NCBI GenBank assembly: GCA_938048455.1
Contig: CALIUY010000018.1
Span: forward strand, 1-64,000
Direction of reading: 5' to 3'
Length of the DNA stretch: 64,000 nt
Source of the DNA: an uncultured Desulfobacterales bacterium
GTDB taxonomy: Bacteria; Desulfobacterota; Desulfobacteria; Desulfobacterales; SpSt-501
Below, piece after piece: positions 54,304-63,275 of this stretch. Position numbers and translations under genes: made by a program. Positions within the stretch are counted from its first letter, which is position 1. The number at the start of each line of letters is the position of its first letter. Under the pieces are notes generated by a model. That model saw only the letters and a list, made by a program, of their open reading frames with translations. It did not search any database and was not told where the DNA came from.

Positions 54304-54912
54304 TTGCCGACCCTGGGCCCGGGCCTCTACCCCGTGCTGCTCGCCGTGCCCGAGGCGGTGCGGCGTCTTCCCCCCCGGCAACGGGTGATTTGTCTCCGCT
54401 CCCATGCGCGCAAGGCCGTGCGCCGCTCGGCCGCGCGGGGAGGATTGCTTCTCGGAGAGCTCGTCCAGGACCCGCGAGGGGTTCCCCGGCCCGCAAACGG
54501 CCTCTACTGGTCGCTCACCCACAAGCCGGACTGGGTGGCCGGCGTCGTCGCCCCGCATCCCGTGGGCATCGACCTCGAAGGGGTCACCGAGCACGCTCCG
54601 ACCCTCTTCGCCAAGATCGCACGCCCCGAGGAATGGCGGCTGGCCGCGGCGGAGGAACCGCGGCTCGCCTTTGCGCGCTTTTGGACGGCCAAGGAGGCCG
54701 TCCTCAAGGCGACCGGCCGGGGCCTCGCCGGGCTCTCCGACTGCCGCGTCGTGGGCGTCGAAGGCCCCCGGCGCATCACCCTCGAGCACGCCGGCCGGCT
54801 CTGGAGGGTCGAGCAGATCCTCTTCCGAGAGACGGTCGCCGCGATCACCGTGGAAGAGACCTCCCCTCTGTGGAGCATCGAGGAGGAGGAAGGCGGCCGA
54901 TCCGGGTTTTGA
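54304..54912 (+). CDS. 4'-phosphopantetheinyl transferase, Sfp-like
   Basis: 202 aa. The Mg-binding motif GIDLE (Asp90, Glu92) and FARFWTAKEAVLKATGRGL (Trp127, Lys130, Glu131) identify a Sfp/AcpT-type enzyme that loads carrier proteins with phosphopantetheine. The start is TTG, preceded by GAGGGCGG. It directly follows the acyl-CoA synthetase (15 bp). No polyketide or peptide synthetase lies in the window; a target such as ACP or an unlinked cluster is possible. Confidence 0.9.
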   Translation: MPTLGPGLYPVLLAVPEAVRRLPPRQRVICLRSHARKAVRRSAARGGLLLGELVQDPRGVPRPANGLYWSLTHKPDWVAGVVAPHPVGIDLEGVTEHAPTLFAKIARPEEWRLAAAEEPRLAFARFWTAKEAVLKATGRGLAGLSDCRVVGVEGPRRITLEHAGRLWRVEQILFRETVAAITVEETSPLWSIEEEEGGRSGF

Positions 54913-55330
54913 AACGAAGGTCCACCGGAGCGGAAATCGACCGCGGGTGCGGCTGCCCAAAGGCCGCCCGGCTCCCTTCCCGCCCGTTCATCCTCGGGAG
55001 CAGCCGAAATCGACCGTCCGTTCGTTCTCGGGATCCCGAGCCGTTCCCCGCGGAAAACCGTGAGTCTGCCCCCCCGCAGGGCCATGTCCTCGCGAGAGGC
55101 GAGGACCGGCTCTTCGAGCCGGACTCCAAGATGGGCGTCTCGATGCGCGGAGGCATTTCCCCGAACCTTTCCCTCCGTTCCCGCGTCTGCGCCCACGGAG
55201 AGAGAAATCACCCTTGACGGGCGGACGGAGAATACGGTTTATTTGCAGAATCATCGATCGACGGGGCCACTTTCTTTTTCTCCGCGGCAACAGCTCCCCG
55301 GGGCGGCCGCCGATGCGCGAAGGAGGTTTC
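54913..55330. other. Intergenic region before the CBS-receiver operon
   Basis: About 420 bp without a supported gene. It holds a 14 bp palindrome CTCGGGATCCCGAG (55027-55040), two copies of GAAATCGACCG about 70 bp apart, and the promoter at 55214. Open frames here lack ribosome sites and family similarity. Confidence 0.45.
55214..55242 (+). promoter_or_regulatory. Sigma-70-type promoter for the CBS-receiver operon
   Basis: TTGACG and GTTTAT separated by 17 bp (or TTTATT at 18 bp) in a locally A/T-rich stretch, about 80 bp upstream of the CBS gene start. Confidence 0.5.
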
Positions 55331-55885
55331 ATGGAGCCCATCCGTGTACGGGACCTGATGATCCCCCTCGAGGACTACGCGACCGTTTCGGAAGACGCCG
55401 ATCTGTACGCCGCCATCCAGGCCCTGGAAGAGGCGCGGGAACGATATCGGCAACATCCCTACCGGCACCGGGCGGTTCTCGTCTACAACGCCGAGCGCCG
55501 CATCGTCGGCAAACTCAGCCAGATCGACATCGTCCGCTGTCTGGAGCCGAAATACGAGGCGATCGAAAAGACGGAGCAGCTCGCCCGTTTCGGTTTCGGC
55601 CCCGACTACATGCGGCGCATGATCCAGGAATACGGGCTCTGGAAAAGCCCGCTCGAAGACGTCTGCAAGACCGCGGCGGATTACCGCGTGAAGGACGTGA
55701 TGCACACGCCGGGACAGGGGGAATGCGTCGCCGCGGAGGCCTCGCTCGCCGAGGCCATTCACCAGTTGATTCTCGGCAACCACCAGTCGCTTCTCGTCAC
55801 CCGCGGCGAGGAGATCGTGGGCATCCTGCGCCTCTCCGACGTCTTCAACAAAATCTGCGAAATGATCCGCGCCTGCCGGCGCTGA
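55331..55885 (+). CDS. CBS-pair protein
   Basis: 184 aa with two CBS motifs: IRVRDLMIPLEDYATVSEDADLYAAIQALEEAR to about residue 75, and YRVKDVMHTPGQGECVAAEASLAEAIHQLI to the C-terminus. They are linked by an insert (PDYMRRMIQEYGLWKSPLEDV). It likely binds AMP/ADP/ATP. ATG after AAGGAGG. First gene of a four-gene operon with a receiver (28 bp), a REC-kinase and another receiver, suggesting that the relay integrates energy charge. Confidence 0.9.
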   Translation: MEPIRVRDLMIPLEDYATVSEDADLYAAIQALEEARERYRQHPYRHRAVLVYNAERRIVGKLSQIDIVRCLEPKYEAIEKTEQLARFGFGPDYMRRMIQEYGLWKSPLEDVCKTAADYRVKDVMHTPGQGECVAAEASLAEAIHQLILGNHQSLLVTRGEEIVGILRLSDVFNKICEMIRACRR

Positions 55886-55913
55886 GGCCGCCCCCCCGCC
55901 CGAGGAGGTCATC

Positions 55914-56339
55914 GTGACGGCCGCTTCCCCTGCCGTGCTCGTCGTCGACGACGAGGTCGACTTCGGTGAGGTGCTCACGCTGCGCCTGCGCGAGGCGGGG
56001 GAAAACGCCCTTTACGCCCGCAGCGGCCGCGACTGCCTCGATCTGCTCCAACGCCAGGAGGTCGAGGTCGTGATCCTGGACGTGCGCATGCCCGACATGG
56101 ACGGGATCGATACCCTCCAGGCGATCAAACAAGCCCACCCCTGGGTCGAGGTGATCCTGTTGACCGGCCACGGGACGATCGAAACCGCCGTCCGCGGCGT
56201 GAAACTCGGCGCTTACGATCTGCTGATCAAGCCGGCGGATTTCCAGGAGCTCCGCGAGAAGCTGAACCAGGCGCGGCGGCGCAGGCAGGAGAGAATCGAT
56301 CGCCCCGGCGACACCGGGGCCATCCCCGACCCCTCCTGA
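55914..56339 (+). CDS. Single-domain response regulator
   Basis: 141 aa receiver: VVDDEVDFGEV, Asp56 in ILDVRMPDMDG, LLTGHGT and LLIKPADFQEL, with an Arg-rich tail. It starts with GTG after GAGGAGG. The Tyr before the conserved Lys is altered (AYDLLIKP), a minor variation. It is encoded between the CBS protein and the REC-kinase. Confidence 0.9.
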   Translation: MTAASPAVLVVDDEVDFGEVLTLRLREAGENALYARSGRDCLDLLQRQEVEVVILDVRMPDMDGIDTLQAIKQAHPWVEVILLTGHGTIETAVRGVKLGAYDLLIKPADFQELREKLNQARRRRQERIDRPGDTGAIPDPS

Positions 56340-56418
56340 CCGGCCGGGCGGGGGAAGGGCAGACCCCGCGACGCCTTGCCGGCGACAGCCGGAGGCGCGG
56401 GGGAATTCCCCGGGAGCC

Positions 56419-57585
56419 ATGGAACAGCCGACCCGCCCGCTTACCGTACTGCTCGTCGACGACGAACCCCGGTTCCGCGAGATCCTCGCCAAGCGCCTGC
56501 GCCACCGCGGGGTTTCGGTGGAGGAGGCCCCGGGCGGGGAAGAAGCCCTCGAATCCATGCGGCGGGAGGCGAAAGAGGTCGTCGTTCTGGACGTCAAGAT
56601 GCCGGGCCTCGATGGAATCGAGACCTTGCGTAGGCTCAAAACGGCGCATCCCGAATGCGAGGTGATCCTGCTCACCGGGCACGCCAGCCCCCAAGACGGC
56701 GTGGAAGGCATCAAGGCCGGCGCTTTCGATTACCTCTCCAAGCCCGTCGAGTTCGAACACCTGCTGCGCAAGATCACGCAGGCCCGGAACAAAATCGAGC
56801 GCTTGCGCGCCGAACGGCGCGAGGCGGAGTTCCGGGAGCAAATCCGCCGGCAGATGGCGGTCGCCGAGCGGCTGGCGGCGCTGGGAACCCTCGCCAGCGG
56901 GGTCGCCCACGAGATCAACAACCCGCTCGCCGTCATCCAGGACAGTGCGGGCTGGTTGCAACAGATCCTCGAAAAGCCCGAGACCGCGGACATGCCGCGG
57001 CGGGAAGACTTCGCGCAGGCGCTCGCGCGCATTCAGCGCGCCGTCGGGCGCGCCCGCACGATCACCCGGCAGCTGCTCCAGGCGGTGCACAATCCGGCGG
57101 GCGATTCCCTCGAGACCGTGCACCTGCGGGAGGTTTCCCTCCCCGCGATCGCCGAGGAGGCTCTCGCCCTCGTCCGGCGCGAGGCCGCCGACCGGGGCCT
57201 GGCGCTCGCCCTGGAGGCTTCCGACCCGCCGCCCCTCGCCTGGACCGACCCCGCCCTGCTGCTCCAAGTGATTCTCAACCTGCTGAACAACGCCTTGCAG
57301 GCGACGGACTCCGGCGGGCGCGTCACGCTGCGGCTGGGCGTGAAGGGAGAGCACGCCGTGCTCGCCGTGGAGGACACGGGCCGGGGCATCCCCCCCGAGC
57401 ACCTGAACCGCATCTTTGAGCCTTTTTTCACGACCAAGGAGGTCGGACGGGGGACCGGGATGGGGCTTTACGTTTCCTGGGCCATCATGAACCGCCTGCA
57501 GGGCGGGATCACCGTGGAAAGCCGCGAGGGCCGGGGCGCGACCTTCACCCTTACCCTGCCGCGGAAACCTCCCCCCACCGCCTGA
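56419..57585 (+). CDS. Hybrid REC-histidine kinase (cytoplasmic)
   Basis: 388 aa soluble protein. The receiver comes first (VDDEPRF, Asp58 in VVLDVKMPGLDG, YLSKPVEFEHL), followed by a coiled linker (QARNKIERLRAERREAEFREQIRRQMAVAERLAALG), HisKA with His164 in [11 protein letters not shown], and HATPase ([32 protein letters not shown]). A receiver ahead of a kinase means that another kinase may switch it through Asp58. No membrane segment. It lies between two lone receivers, so it could be the hub of a phosphorelay. Confidence 0.93.
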   Translation: MEQPTRPLTVLLVDDEPRFREILAKRLRHRGVSVEEAPGGEEALESMRREAKEVVVLDVKMPGLDGIETLRRLKTAHPECEVILLTGHASPQDGVEGIKAGAFDYLSKPVEFEHLLRKITQARNKIERLRAERREAEFREQIRRQMAVAERLAALGTLASGVAHEINNPLAVIQDSAGWLQQILEKPETADMPRREDFAQALARIQRAVGRARTITRQLLQAVHNPAGDSLETVHLREVSLPAIAEEALALVRREAADRGLALALEASDPPPLAWTDPALLLQVILNLLNNALQATDSGGRVTLRLGVKGEHAVLAVEDTGRGIPPEHLNRIFEPFFTTKEVGRGTGMGLYVSWAIMNRLQGGITVESREGRGATFTLTLPRKPPPTA

Positions 57586-57612
57586 GCGCACGGCGGAGAA
57601 AGGAAAACGGGC

Positions 57613-58029
57613 ATGCCCCCCTCGCCGCACGTAGCGAAGCCGGGTCTGCGGGTTCTGCTCGTCGACGACGAGGCCGGCTACACGGACGTTCTGGCCAACC
57701 GCCTGCAAAAGCGGGGCTTCGAGGTCGGCAAGGCCTACAGCGGGGCCGAGGCGCTGCAGCAGATGCGGCAACGCAGCTTCGAGGTCGCCGTCCTGGACTT
57801 GAAAATGCCCGACATGGACGGCATCGAGCTTTTGCGTGTCCTGAAGATGATGGACCCGGGGATGCAGGTCATCATGCTGACGGGCCACGGATCGGCGGCG
57901 GCCTGCCGTGAAGGGATGGCCCTCGGGGCGTACGACTATCTCACCAAGCCCTGCGAGCTCGAGGAACTCGTGGAAAAGATCCGGCAGGCGGCGGAGCCGC
58001 GCGCGGAGCCGACGGACGCCCGCCGTTGA
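57613..58029 (+). CDS. Single-domain response regulator
   Basis: 138 aa receiver with a 15-residue leader: LLVDDEAGYTDVL, Asp62 in VLDLKMPDMDG, MLTGHGS and YLTKPCELEEL. No output domain. Last gene of the CBS-REC-REC/kinase-REC operon, converging with the next receiver gene. Confidence 0.9.
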   Translation: MPPSPHVAKPGLRVLLVDDEAGYTDVLANRLQKRGFEVGKAYSGAEALQQMRQRSFEVAVLDLKMPDMDGIELLRVLKMMDPGMQVIMLTGHGSAAACREGMALGAYDYLTKPCELEELVEKIRQAAEPRAEPTDARR

Positions 58030-58059
58030 AAGCGCAAGCCGGACCGCCGGACCGGGGCG

Positions 58060-58491
58060 TCAGGTGCGACGGGAGGTGATCTCGCGCATCTGGGCCTCGA
58101 TGATCTTTTCTTCCTGCTTGCGTTTGCGCGCCGCCGCCTCGGTCACCTTGGCGACCAGGACCTCGATGTCGCAGGGTTTCATCAGGTAATCGAAGGCCCC
58201 CTTCTTCATTCCCTCGATGGCCGACTCGACCGTCGCATGGCCGGTCAGCATCACGACCTCGACGAGGGGATGGCGTTTCTTGATTTCGGAAAGCGTTTCG
58301 ATCCCGTCCATCCCCGGCATTTTGACATCCAGGATCACGACCTCGATCCGCGGATTCTCCTCGAGCCGGGCGAGCGCCGCCGGACCGTCGTAGGCGGGGA
58401 TCACCTCGAGTTCCCGTTTCACGAGGCGCTTGGTCATGGTCTCCACGAAGGGGACCTCGTCGTCCACCAGCAAAATCGTCGCCAACGCCAT
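58060..58491 (-). CDS. Single-domain response regulator
   Basis: 143 aa receiver: LLVDDEVPFVETM, Asp55 in ILDVKMPGMDG, MLTGHAT and YLMKPCDIEVL, then a Lys/Arg-rich tail with EAQMREITS. ATG follows GGAGAAGAAAG. It is 18 bp behind the Cache kinase gene on the minus strand and is most likely its partner. Last gene of the transporter-beta-helix-kinase-receiver operon. Confidence 0.92.
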   Translation of the reverse strand: MALATILLVDDEVPFVETMTKRLVKRELEVIPAYDGPAALARLEENPRIEVVILDVKMPGMDGIETLSEIKKRHPLVEVVMLTGHATVESAIEGMKKGAFDYLMKPCDIEVLVAKVTEAAARKRKQEEKIIEAQMREITSRRT

Positions 58492-58509
58492 CTTTCTTCT
58501 CCTTCCGCG

Positions 58510-60306
58510 TTACCCCTTTGCCGTGCTGAGCGGCAGCAGAACATGAAAGGTGGTTCCCTTGCCGACCTGGCTTTCCACTTCGATCGTTCCGCCCATCTTG
58601 TGCACGATCCCGTAGCAGATGGAAAGCCCGAGCCCCGTCCCCTTGCCGACCGGCTTGGTGGTGAAAAAGGGGTCGAAGAGGCGGGCCATGTTGGTCGCGG
58701 GGATTCCGGGCCCGGTGTCGGCGACGGAGACCCGCAGCCGCTCCCCTTCCCGCCGGGTCGTCACGGTGATCGTCCCCCCGCTTTTCTCCATCGCATCGAC
58801 GGCGTTTTGCAGGATGTTCATGAACACCTGTTGCATCTCCGTGAGCGAGGCTTCCAAGAGCGGCAGGTTTTCCTCGAGCGCCGTCTTCACCTCGATGTTC
58901 GCAAAGCGGGTCCGCTGGGAGAGCAGCTCGAGGACTTCCTGCACGAGGGCGTTGATCTGCACCTGCTGCACGCGGGAGTCGGTCTTGCGGGCGAAGCTGA
59001 GCAGTTTGTGGGTGATTTCCTTGCAGCGGCGGCCCTGGGTCTGGATCTGCCGCAGGGAGCGCTCGAATTCGCGGCGGTTTTCCTCCGACTCAACCCCCTC
59101 GCTCATCAGATCCTGCATCCAGCCGGCCTCCTCCACCATGATCGCCACGGGATTGTTGATCTCGTGGGCGATCCCCGCGGCCAGCTCCCCGATGGTGGCG
59201 AGCTTCCCCGTTTCGATCACCTGCCGGTTCATCAGCTCCTTTTCGAAATCGAGCCGGGCGATGCGCCGCACGACGCGGCCGGCCACGAGAAAGGCGAGCG
59301 CCACCACGGCCGGAACGGCGAAGAGGGCGACCAGGGCGGTCATGAGCTGCGTCTGCTTGAGCTGAGCGAAGGCGTCGGCCATTTCCTGCTGGAAGATCAG
59401 CAGCCACTGGTTGTCCTTCAGGAAGGCGGCGACGATGATGAACCGGGTTCCGCCCTCGCTGATCTTTTCCACCGTGAACATGGAGCCGGTGGGCAAGTAG
59501 CGGTCGAGGTATTCGTCGGCGTAGCCGTGGCCTTCGAGCAGGAGATCCGAGGTGTTCAGGGTGGAAGCCGCACTTCGGAGGGCGTCTTCCCCCTTTTTGA
59601 AGAGGTTCAGGTACTGCTGCTTGGTCAGCTTGGGGGCGCCGCCCGGCGCGCGGGTTTGAAACTCGCCCTCGCGGTTCAGGATGAACGCCGTCCCGGTCTT
59701 GCCGATCGCCAGGTTCTCGACCAGGCTGTTGAAGGCCACGAAATCGATCGTCGCCCGCAGCAACCAGTCCCGGCCTTCCCAGGTGCGTTTGACGGCGACG
59801 ATGAAATGGGGATGGCCGCGGAGGCCGAGGAAGACGTCGCTGATGAAGGCCTGGCGCCGGATCGCCCGTTTGAACCATTCGGCGCCGCTGTAATCGGCGC
59901 GCTGCAGCTCGTAGGGGCCGGCATAGGCCACCTGGCGACCCTGCTCATCGACCAGTCCCAGATCGACGAAGACGTAGCTGTATTCTTCCTGGAGGACCCG
60001 CAGGCGCTGTTCGAGAAACTCCCGGTGGCGCAGCGGCTCGACGCCGAAGCTGCGAAAGAGATGGCTGATGTCGCTCAGCCGCTGTTTCAGGAAAAAATCG
60101 ATGTTCTGGCGGTGCTTGAGGACCAGTTCCCCTAAATGCGCGTAGACCATGCGGTTGGCGAAGCGGTCGAACTGAAAGAGGATGATCCCGCTCACGAGCA
60201 CCATGGGCAGAATGGCGACGAGGATGACGGTCAGGGCGATCCGGAACCGCAGCCGGGCGTACTCGGGATGGCGGATATCGGGTGTGAGCGTCTTTTCCGT
60301 GTCCAT
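58510..60306 (-). CDS. Cache-domain sensor histidine kinase
   Basis: 598 aa. Membrane segment (about 26-48), double-Cache sensor (about 50-335) with LGLVDEQGRQVAYAGPYELQRADY and SDVFLGLRGHPHFIVAVKR, second membrane segment (about 342-363), HisKA with His381 in GIAHEINNPVA, and HATPase ([32 protein letters not shown]). Clear paralogue of the kinases at 30805 and 38315. It is encoded 54 bp downstream of the beta-helix protein gene in the DASS operon, so it probably senses a transported anion or related metabolite. Confidence 0.93.
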   Translation of the reverse strand: MDTEKTLTPDIRHPEYARLRFRIALTVILVAILPMVLVSGIILFQFDRFANRMVYAHLGELVLKHRQNIDFFLKQRLSDISHLFRSFGVEPLRHREFLEQRLRVLQEEYSYVFVDLGLVDEQGRQVAYAGPYELQRADYSGAEWFKRAIRRQAFISDVFLGLRGHPHFIVAVKRTWEGRDWLLRATIDFVAFNSLVENLAIGKTGTAFILNREGEFQTRAPGGAPKLTKQQYLNLFKKGEDALRSAASTLNTSDLLLEGHGYADEYLDRYLPTGSMFTVEKISEGGTRFIIVAAFLKDNQWLLIFQQEMADAFAQLKQTQLMTALVALFAVPAVVALAFLVAGRVVRRIARLDFEKELMNRQVIETGKLATIGELAAGIAHEINNPVAIMVEEAGWMQDLMSEGVESEENRREFERSLRQIQTQGRRCKEITHKLLSFARKTDSRVQQVQINALVQEVLELLSQRTRFANIEVKTALEENLPLLEASLTEMQQVFMNILQNAVDAMEKSGGTITVTTRREGERLRVSVADTGPGIPATNMARLFDPFFTTKPVGKGTGLGLSICYGIVHKMGGTIEVESQVGKGTTFHVLLPLSTAKG

Positions 60307-60360
60307 GCGCCGCCTGCGGGCTGTCGGCTGTCGCCGGATTCTCCCGACCGGAAGCGGCCG

Positions 60361-61782
60361 TCAGGGCCGGATCGCGATCGTCGGAAACAAGCCCGCCGCC
60401 TCCCCTTCGGGATAGGGCTGGATCAGCTGGTACGAAATCTTCTGCGTCTGCTGGGCGTGGCCCCGGCGGGAATTCCCGTCGAAATAAGCGCCGTTGGCCT
60501 CGAGAATGTGCTCGATGCGGTGCCGGAAACCCTCGACGAAGGCGCTCCCGCTGCCCCGGAAGCGCATGCCGCCGCGCTCGAGTTTCCCCTCGCAGCGGGC
60601 AAGCTCGGCAAGCGGCAGGCAGTGCTCGGCCAGATCCTGCCCCCTCCGGATCATTCCCCAGACGAGATGATCCTCGGGGACGGCGAGCGGCTCTTCCACG
60701 TCGATGATCGTGTGCGGCATTACGATGCAGCCCCGCCCGATCGCAAGCCGCCCCCCCGCCGAAGCCTGCAGAAAGGCGTTGAAACCCACGAAGACCCGCT
60801 CTCCCAGATCGGCGCGGATGACCTTCGCCCCGTGCGCGGTGACGTTGCGGCCGGAAAATCGGGAGTCCAGGATGATGCAGTTTTCCTGGGCGTTCGAACC
60901 GTCACCCAAAACGCTGTTTTCGATGTAGGCCCGCTGGGCCACGAGCACGTTGCGGCCGATCCGGGTTTTCGGCCGGACGGCCGCGTAACGGCTGAGGGAA
61001 GACCCCTCCGGCACCGCAATCGGGACCGCCAGGTGGACCACATCGAAGACGGGCTGGAATTCGCCCTCGTAGCGGTCGATGAAATCGATGAGCCGGCCGC
61101 GGGGCGGCCCCCCGGGCGCGAAGTCCACATAAGCGGCGAGCTCGCGCTCGGGATGACGGTAGAAGAAATCGAAGCGCTCCGAGGCCCGGATCCAGAGCGT
61201 CCCCGGCAGGATTTCGCGGTGGGCGATCTCCCCGGTCTGGAGGTAGCTGAACGCCCCGACCACGCAATGCCGCAGGGTGGTCAGATCCACCGTGGCAAAG
61301 GGCCCGAGGAAGCAGCCCTCGGTGATCGACCCGTGGATGTTCGCGAAGTGAGCGGCGACCGTGTTCTGGATCCGCAATTCTTCCGGCTGCTCGGGGTCGT
61401 GGGAATGGTTGTGCACGAGGGTTTTGATCAGCAGACTGTCGCGGATGCGGATGCGTTCGTCCTCCTCGAGGGGGATCTCGAAGCCGCCGCAGCGGAAGAT
61501 CTCGCCGCGGCGTTTGAGTTCGTCACCGCGGACGTCGCTTTTGTACAGGATGGAATCGGAGACGACGCATTTGCCCAAAAAGGAACTGCCGGCGAGACTC
61601 GAACGCCGGAAACGGAAATCGAGCGGGTGATGGGGCGTGATGCCGTAAAAGGCGTAAAATTGCGTAAGCCTCTCGATCGGGAGGAGCCCCCGAACCCAGG
61701 GGCCGACATCGAAGAGCGGCTCGCGCAGGTTCACGTTGACGCGCAGGATGATGCGCTCGAGCAGCTGCCGCAATCGTTCCAT
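60361..61782 (-). CDS. Left-handed beta-helix (hexapeptide repeat) protein
   Basis: 473 aa, not assigned to a named enzyme. It contains two blocks of hexapeptide-like repeats (about 145-205: TVAAHFANIHGSITEGCFLGPFATVD; about 285-385: RIGRNVLVAQRAYIENSVLGDGSNAQ, LGERVFVGFNAFL, AIGRGCIVMPHTIID), typical of acyltransferases and nucleotidyltransferase-associated domains. There is no nucleotidyltransferase N-terminus. Frames up to 63312 belong to the transporter gene; the ATG at 61782 follows GGGGGCGG. It lies 32 bp behind the DASS transporter. Metal-independent acyl transfer or carbonic-anhydrase-like scaffolding are both possible. Confidence 0.8.
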   Translation of the reverse strand: MERLRQLLERIILRVNVNLREPLFDVGPWVRGLLPIERLTQFYAFYGITPHHPLDFRFRRSSLAGSSFLGKCVVSDSILYKSDVRGDELKRRGEIFRCGGFEIPLEEDERIRIRDSLLIKTLVHNHSHDPEQPEELRIQNTVAAHFANIHGSITEGCFLGPFATVDLTTLRHCVVGAFSYLQTGEIAHREILPGTLWIRASERFDFFYRHPERELAAYVDFAPGGPPRGRLIDFIDRYEGEFQPVFDVVHLAVPIAVPEGSSLSRYAAVRPKTRIGRNVLVAQRAYIENSVLGDGSNAQENCIILDSRFSGRNVTAHGAKVIRADLGERVFVGFNAFLQASAGGRLAIGRGCIVMPHTIIDVEEPLAVPEDHLVWGMIRRGQDLAEHCLPLAELARCEGKLERGGMRFRGSGSAFVEGFRHRIEHILEANGAYFDGNSRRGHAQQTQKISYQLIQPYPEGEAAGLFPTIAIRP

Positions 61783-61814
61783 GATCCGCCCCCGGTTTTT
61801 CCTTCGGTCCGGTG

Positions 61815-63275
61815 TCAGGGAGCCAGGACCGTCATCCCCATGACCGGCCAGATGAGCAAAATCATCAGCCCCAGAACGGCCATCAAGAGCAGACTCGCCG
61901 GGATCCCCGCGGTGAAGAACTCCCCGGAGGAGAACTGGTTCGAGCTGTAAGCGATGGCGTTGGGCGCGGCCCCCACGAGGAGCAGAAAGGGCATGCCGGC
62001 CGTCGCCAGCGCGGCAAAGAGGATCACCTCGCTGCCCACACCGAGGTAGGGAGCGACGACGAGGGCGACCGGAAGCGAGATCGCGATCGCGGCCACGTTC
62101 ATGATGAAGTTCGTCATGACCAAGACAAAGAAGGCCATGGCCATGACGAAGATGAACCAATGGGCGTCCTTGAAGAAGCCGAGCCACTGGATGGCGAGCC
62201 ACTGCGCCGCTCCCGTCTGCCAGAGGCAGAAGCCGATGCTCATCGCCCCGGAGAAGAGCAGCACGATGTTCCAGGGGATGAGCTCGAGGTCGCTCAGATC
62301 GAGAATCCGAAAGACGAAGAACAGAATGGTCGCCACCAGCAGCACGGCCGACTTGTTGAAGGGCTGGAGCGCGGGGAGGAACGATTGGAGGGAGAGAAAG
62401 AGGATCGTCCCGAAAACGATGATCCCGGCCCCGATTTCGCGGCCGGAGAGCCTGCCCATCTCCGCGCTCAGATGGCGCGCCTTGTCCCGCAATCCGGGGA
62501 TGCGGGCGTGCTCGGGCTTGAAAAACAGCCGGATGAGCAACCACAGCAGAATCACCATCCCCCAGCCGATGGGAGCCATGTAATAGGTGAGCTCGAAGAA
62601 GGAGATCTCCTTGCCGGCGATCTCTTTGAAGAAGCCGATCGCCACGATGCCGCGCGCCGCCCCGAGCAGGGTGATGATGCTTCCCGCCCCGGCGACGAAG
62701 GCCATGCCGATGAAGAGCCCCTTGCCGAAGCGCGTGGGGGTCTTGTCGGTCGTGTAGAGCGAGTAGATGGACAGCAGCAGCGGATACATCGTCGCCGCGA
62801 CCGCCGTGTGGGCCATGATGTGAGTGAGCAAGGCCGTCACGACGAAGCAGCCGAGGTAGATCCGCGTCGTGCTCTCGCCCACGATGAGCAGCATCTTGTA
62901 GGCGAGCCGCTTGGTCAAGCCCACCTTGGTGAAAACGGCGCCGATGGTGAGCGAGCCGAAGATGAAGAGGACCGAAGGGTCCATGAAATCCTTGAAGGCC
63001 TCGCTCGCCGGGCGGATGAAAAAAAGGGCCTGCACCACGCCGATCAGCAGCCCCGTGACTCCGATCGGCAGCACCTCGAAGACCCAGTAGGTGCCGGCGA
63101 GCAGAAAGAGCGCAATCGCCCCTTTGCCCTGCGGGCTCAGCGGAAAATGCTTGCCCAGGGGATCGACGGCGTCCGGCCAGGCCGGCGCATAGTAGACGAT
63201 GGCGAAGAGGACGGCTCCGAGGAGGAGAAAGATCACCCGTTTCGTGTCGATCCCTTTCCCTTGGGCTTGCGCCAT
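61815..63275 (-). CDS. DASS/SLC13-family anion:sodium symporter
   Basis: 486 aa with about twelve hydrophobic segments. Family features: FEVLPIGVTGLLIGVVQALFF near the N-terminus, the hairpin region TALLTHIMAHTAVAATM in place of the usual SNTA motif, and the second half-repeat MTNFIMNVAAIAISLPVAL with LVGAAPNAIAYSS. DASS members import sulfate or C4-dicarboxylates with sodium; in sulfate reducers they are among the known sulfate transporter families. ATG after GAGGGAGGA. First gene of an operon with the beta-helix protein, Cache kinase and receiver. Confidence 0.92.
   Translation of the reverse strand: MAQAQGKGIDTKRVIFLLLGAVLFAIVYYAPAWPDAVDPLGKHFPLSPQGKGAIALFLLAGTYWVFEVLPIGVTGLLIGVVQALFFIRPASEAFKDFMDPSVLFIFGSLTIGAVFTKVGLTKRLAYKMLLIVGESTTRIYLGCFVVTALLTHIMAHTAVAATMYPLLLSIYSLYTTDKTPTRFGKGLFIGMAFVAGAGSIITLLGAARGIVAIGFFKEIAGKEISFFELTYYMAPIGWGMVILLWLLIRLFFKPEHARIPGLRDKARHLSAEMGRLSGREIGAGIIVFGTILFLSLQSFLPALQPFNKSAVLLVATILFFVFRILDLSDLELIPWNIVLLFSGAMSIGFCLWQTGAAQWLAIQWLGFFKDAHWFIFVMAMAFFVLVMTNFIMNVAAIAISLPVALVVAPYLGVGSEVILFAALATAGMPFLLLVGAAPNAIAYSSNQFSSGEFFTAGIPASLLLMAVLGLMILLIWPVMGMTVLAP

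Noticed and set aside
52015-54960. A 981-codon minus-strand open frame
   Set aside because: Antisense to the acyl-CoA synthetase and PPTase, both of which have intact motifs; Arg/Gly/Asp-rich composition marks it as an artefact.
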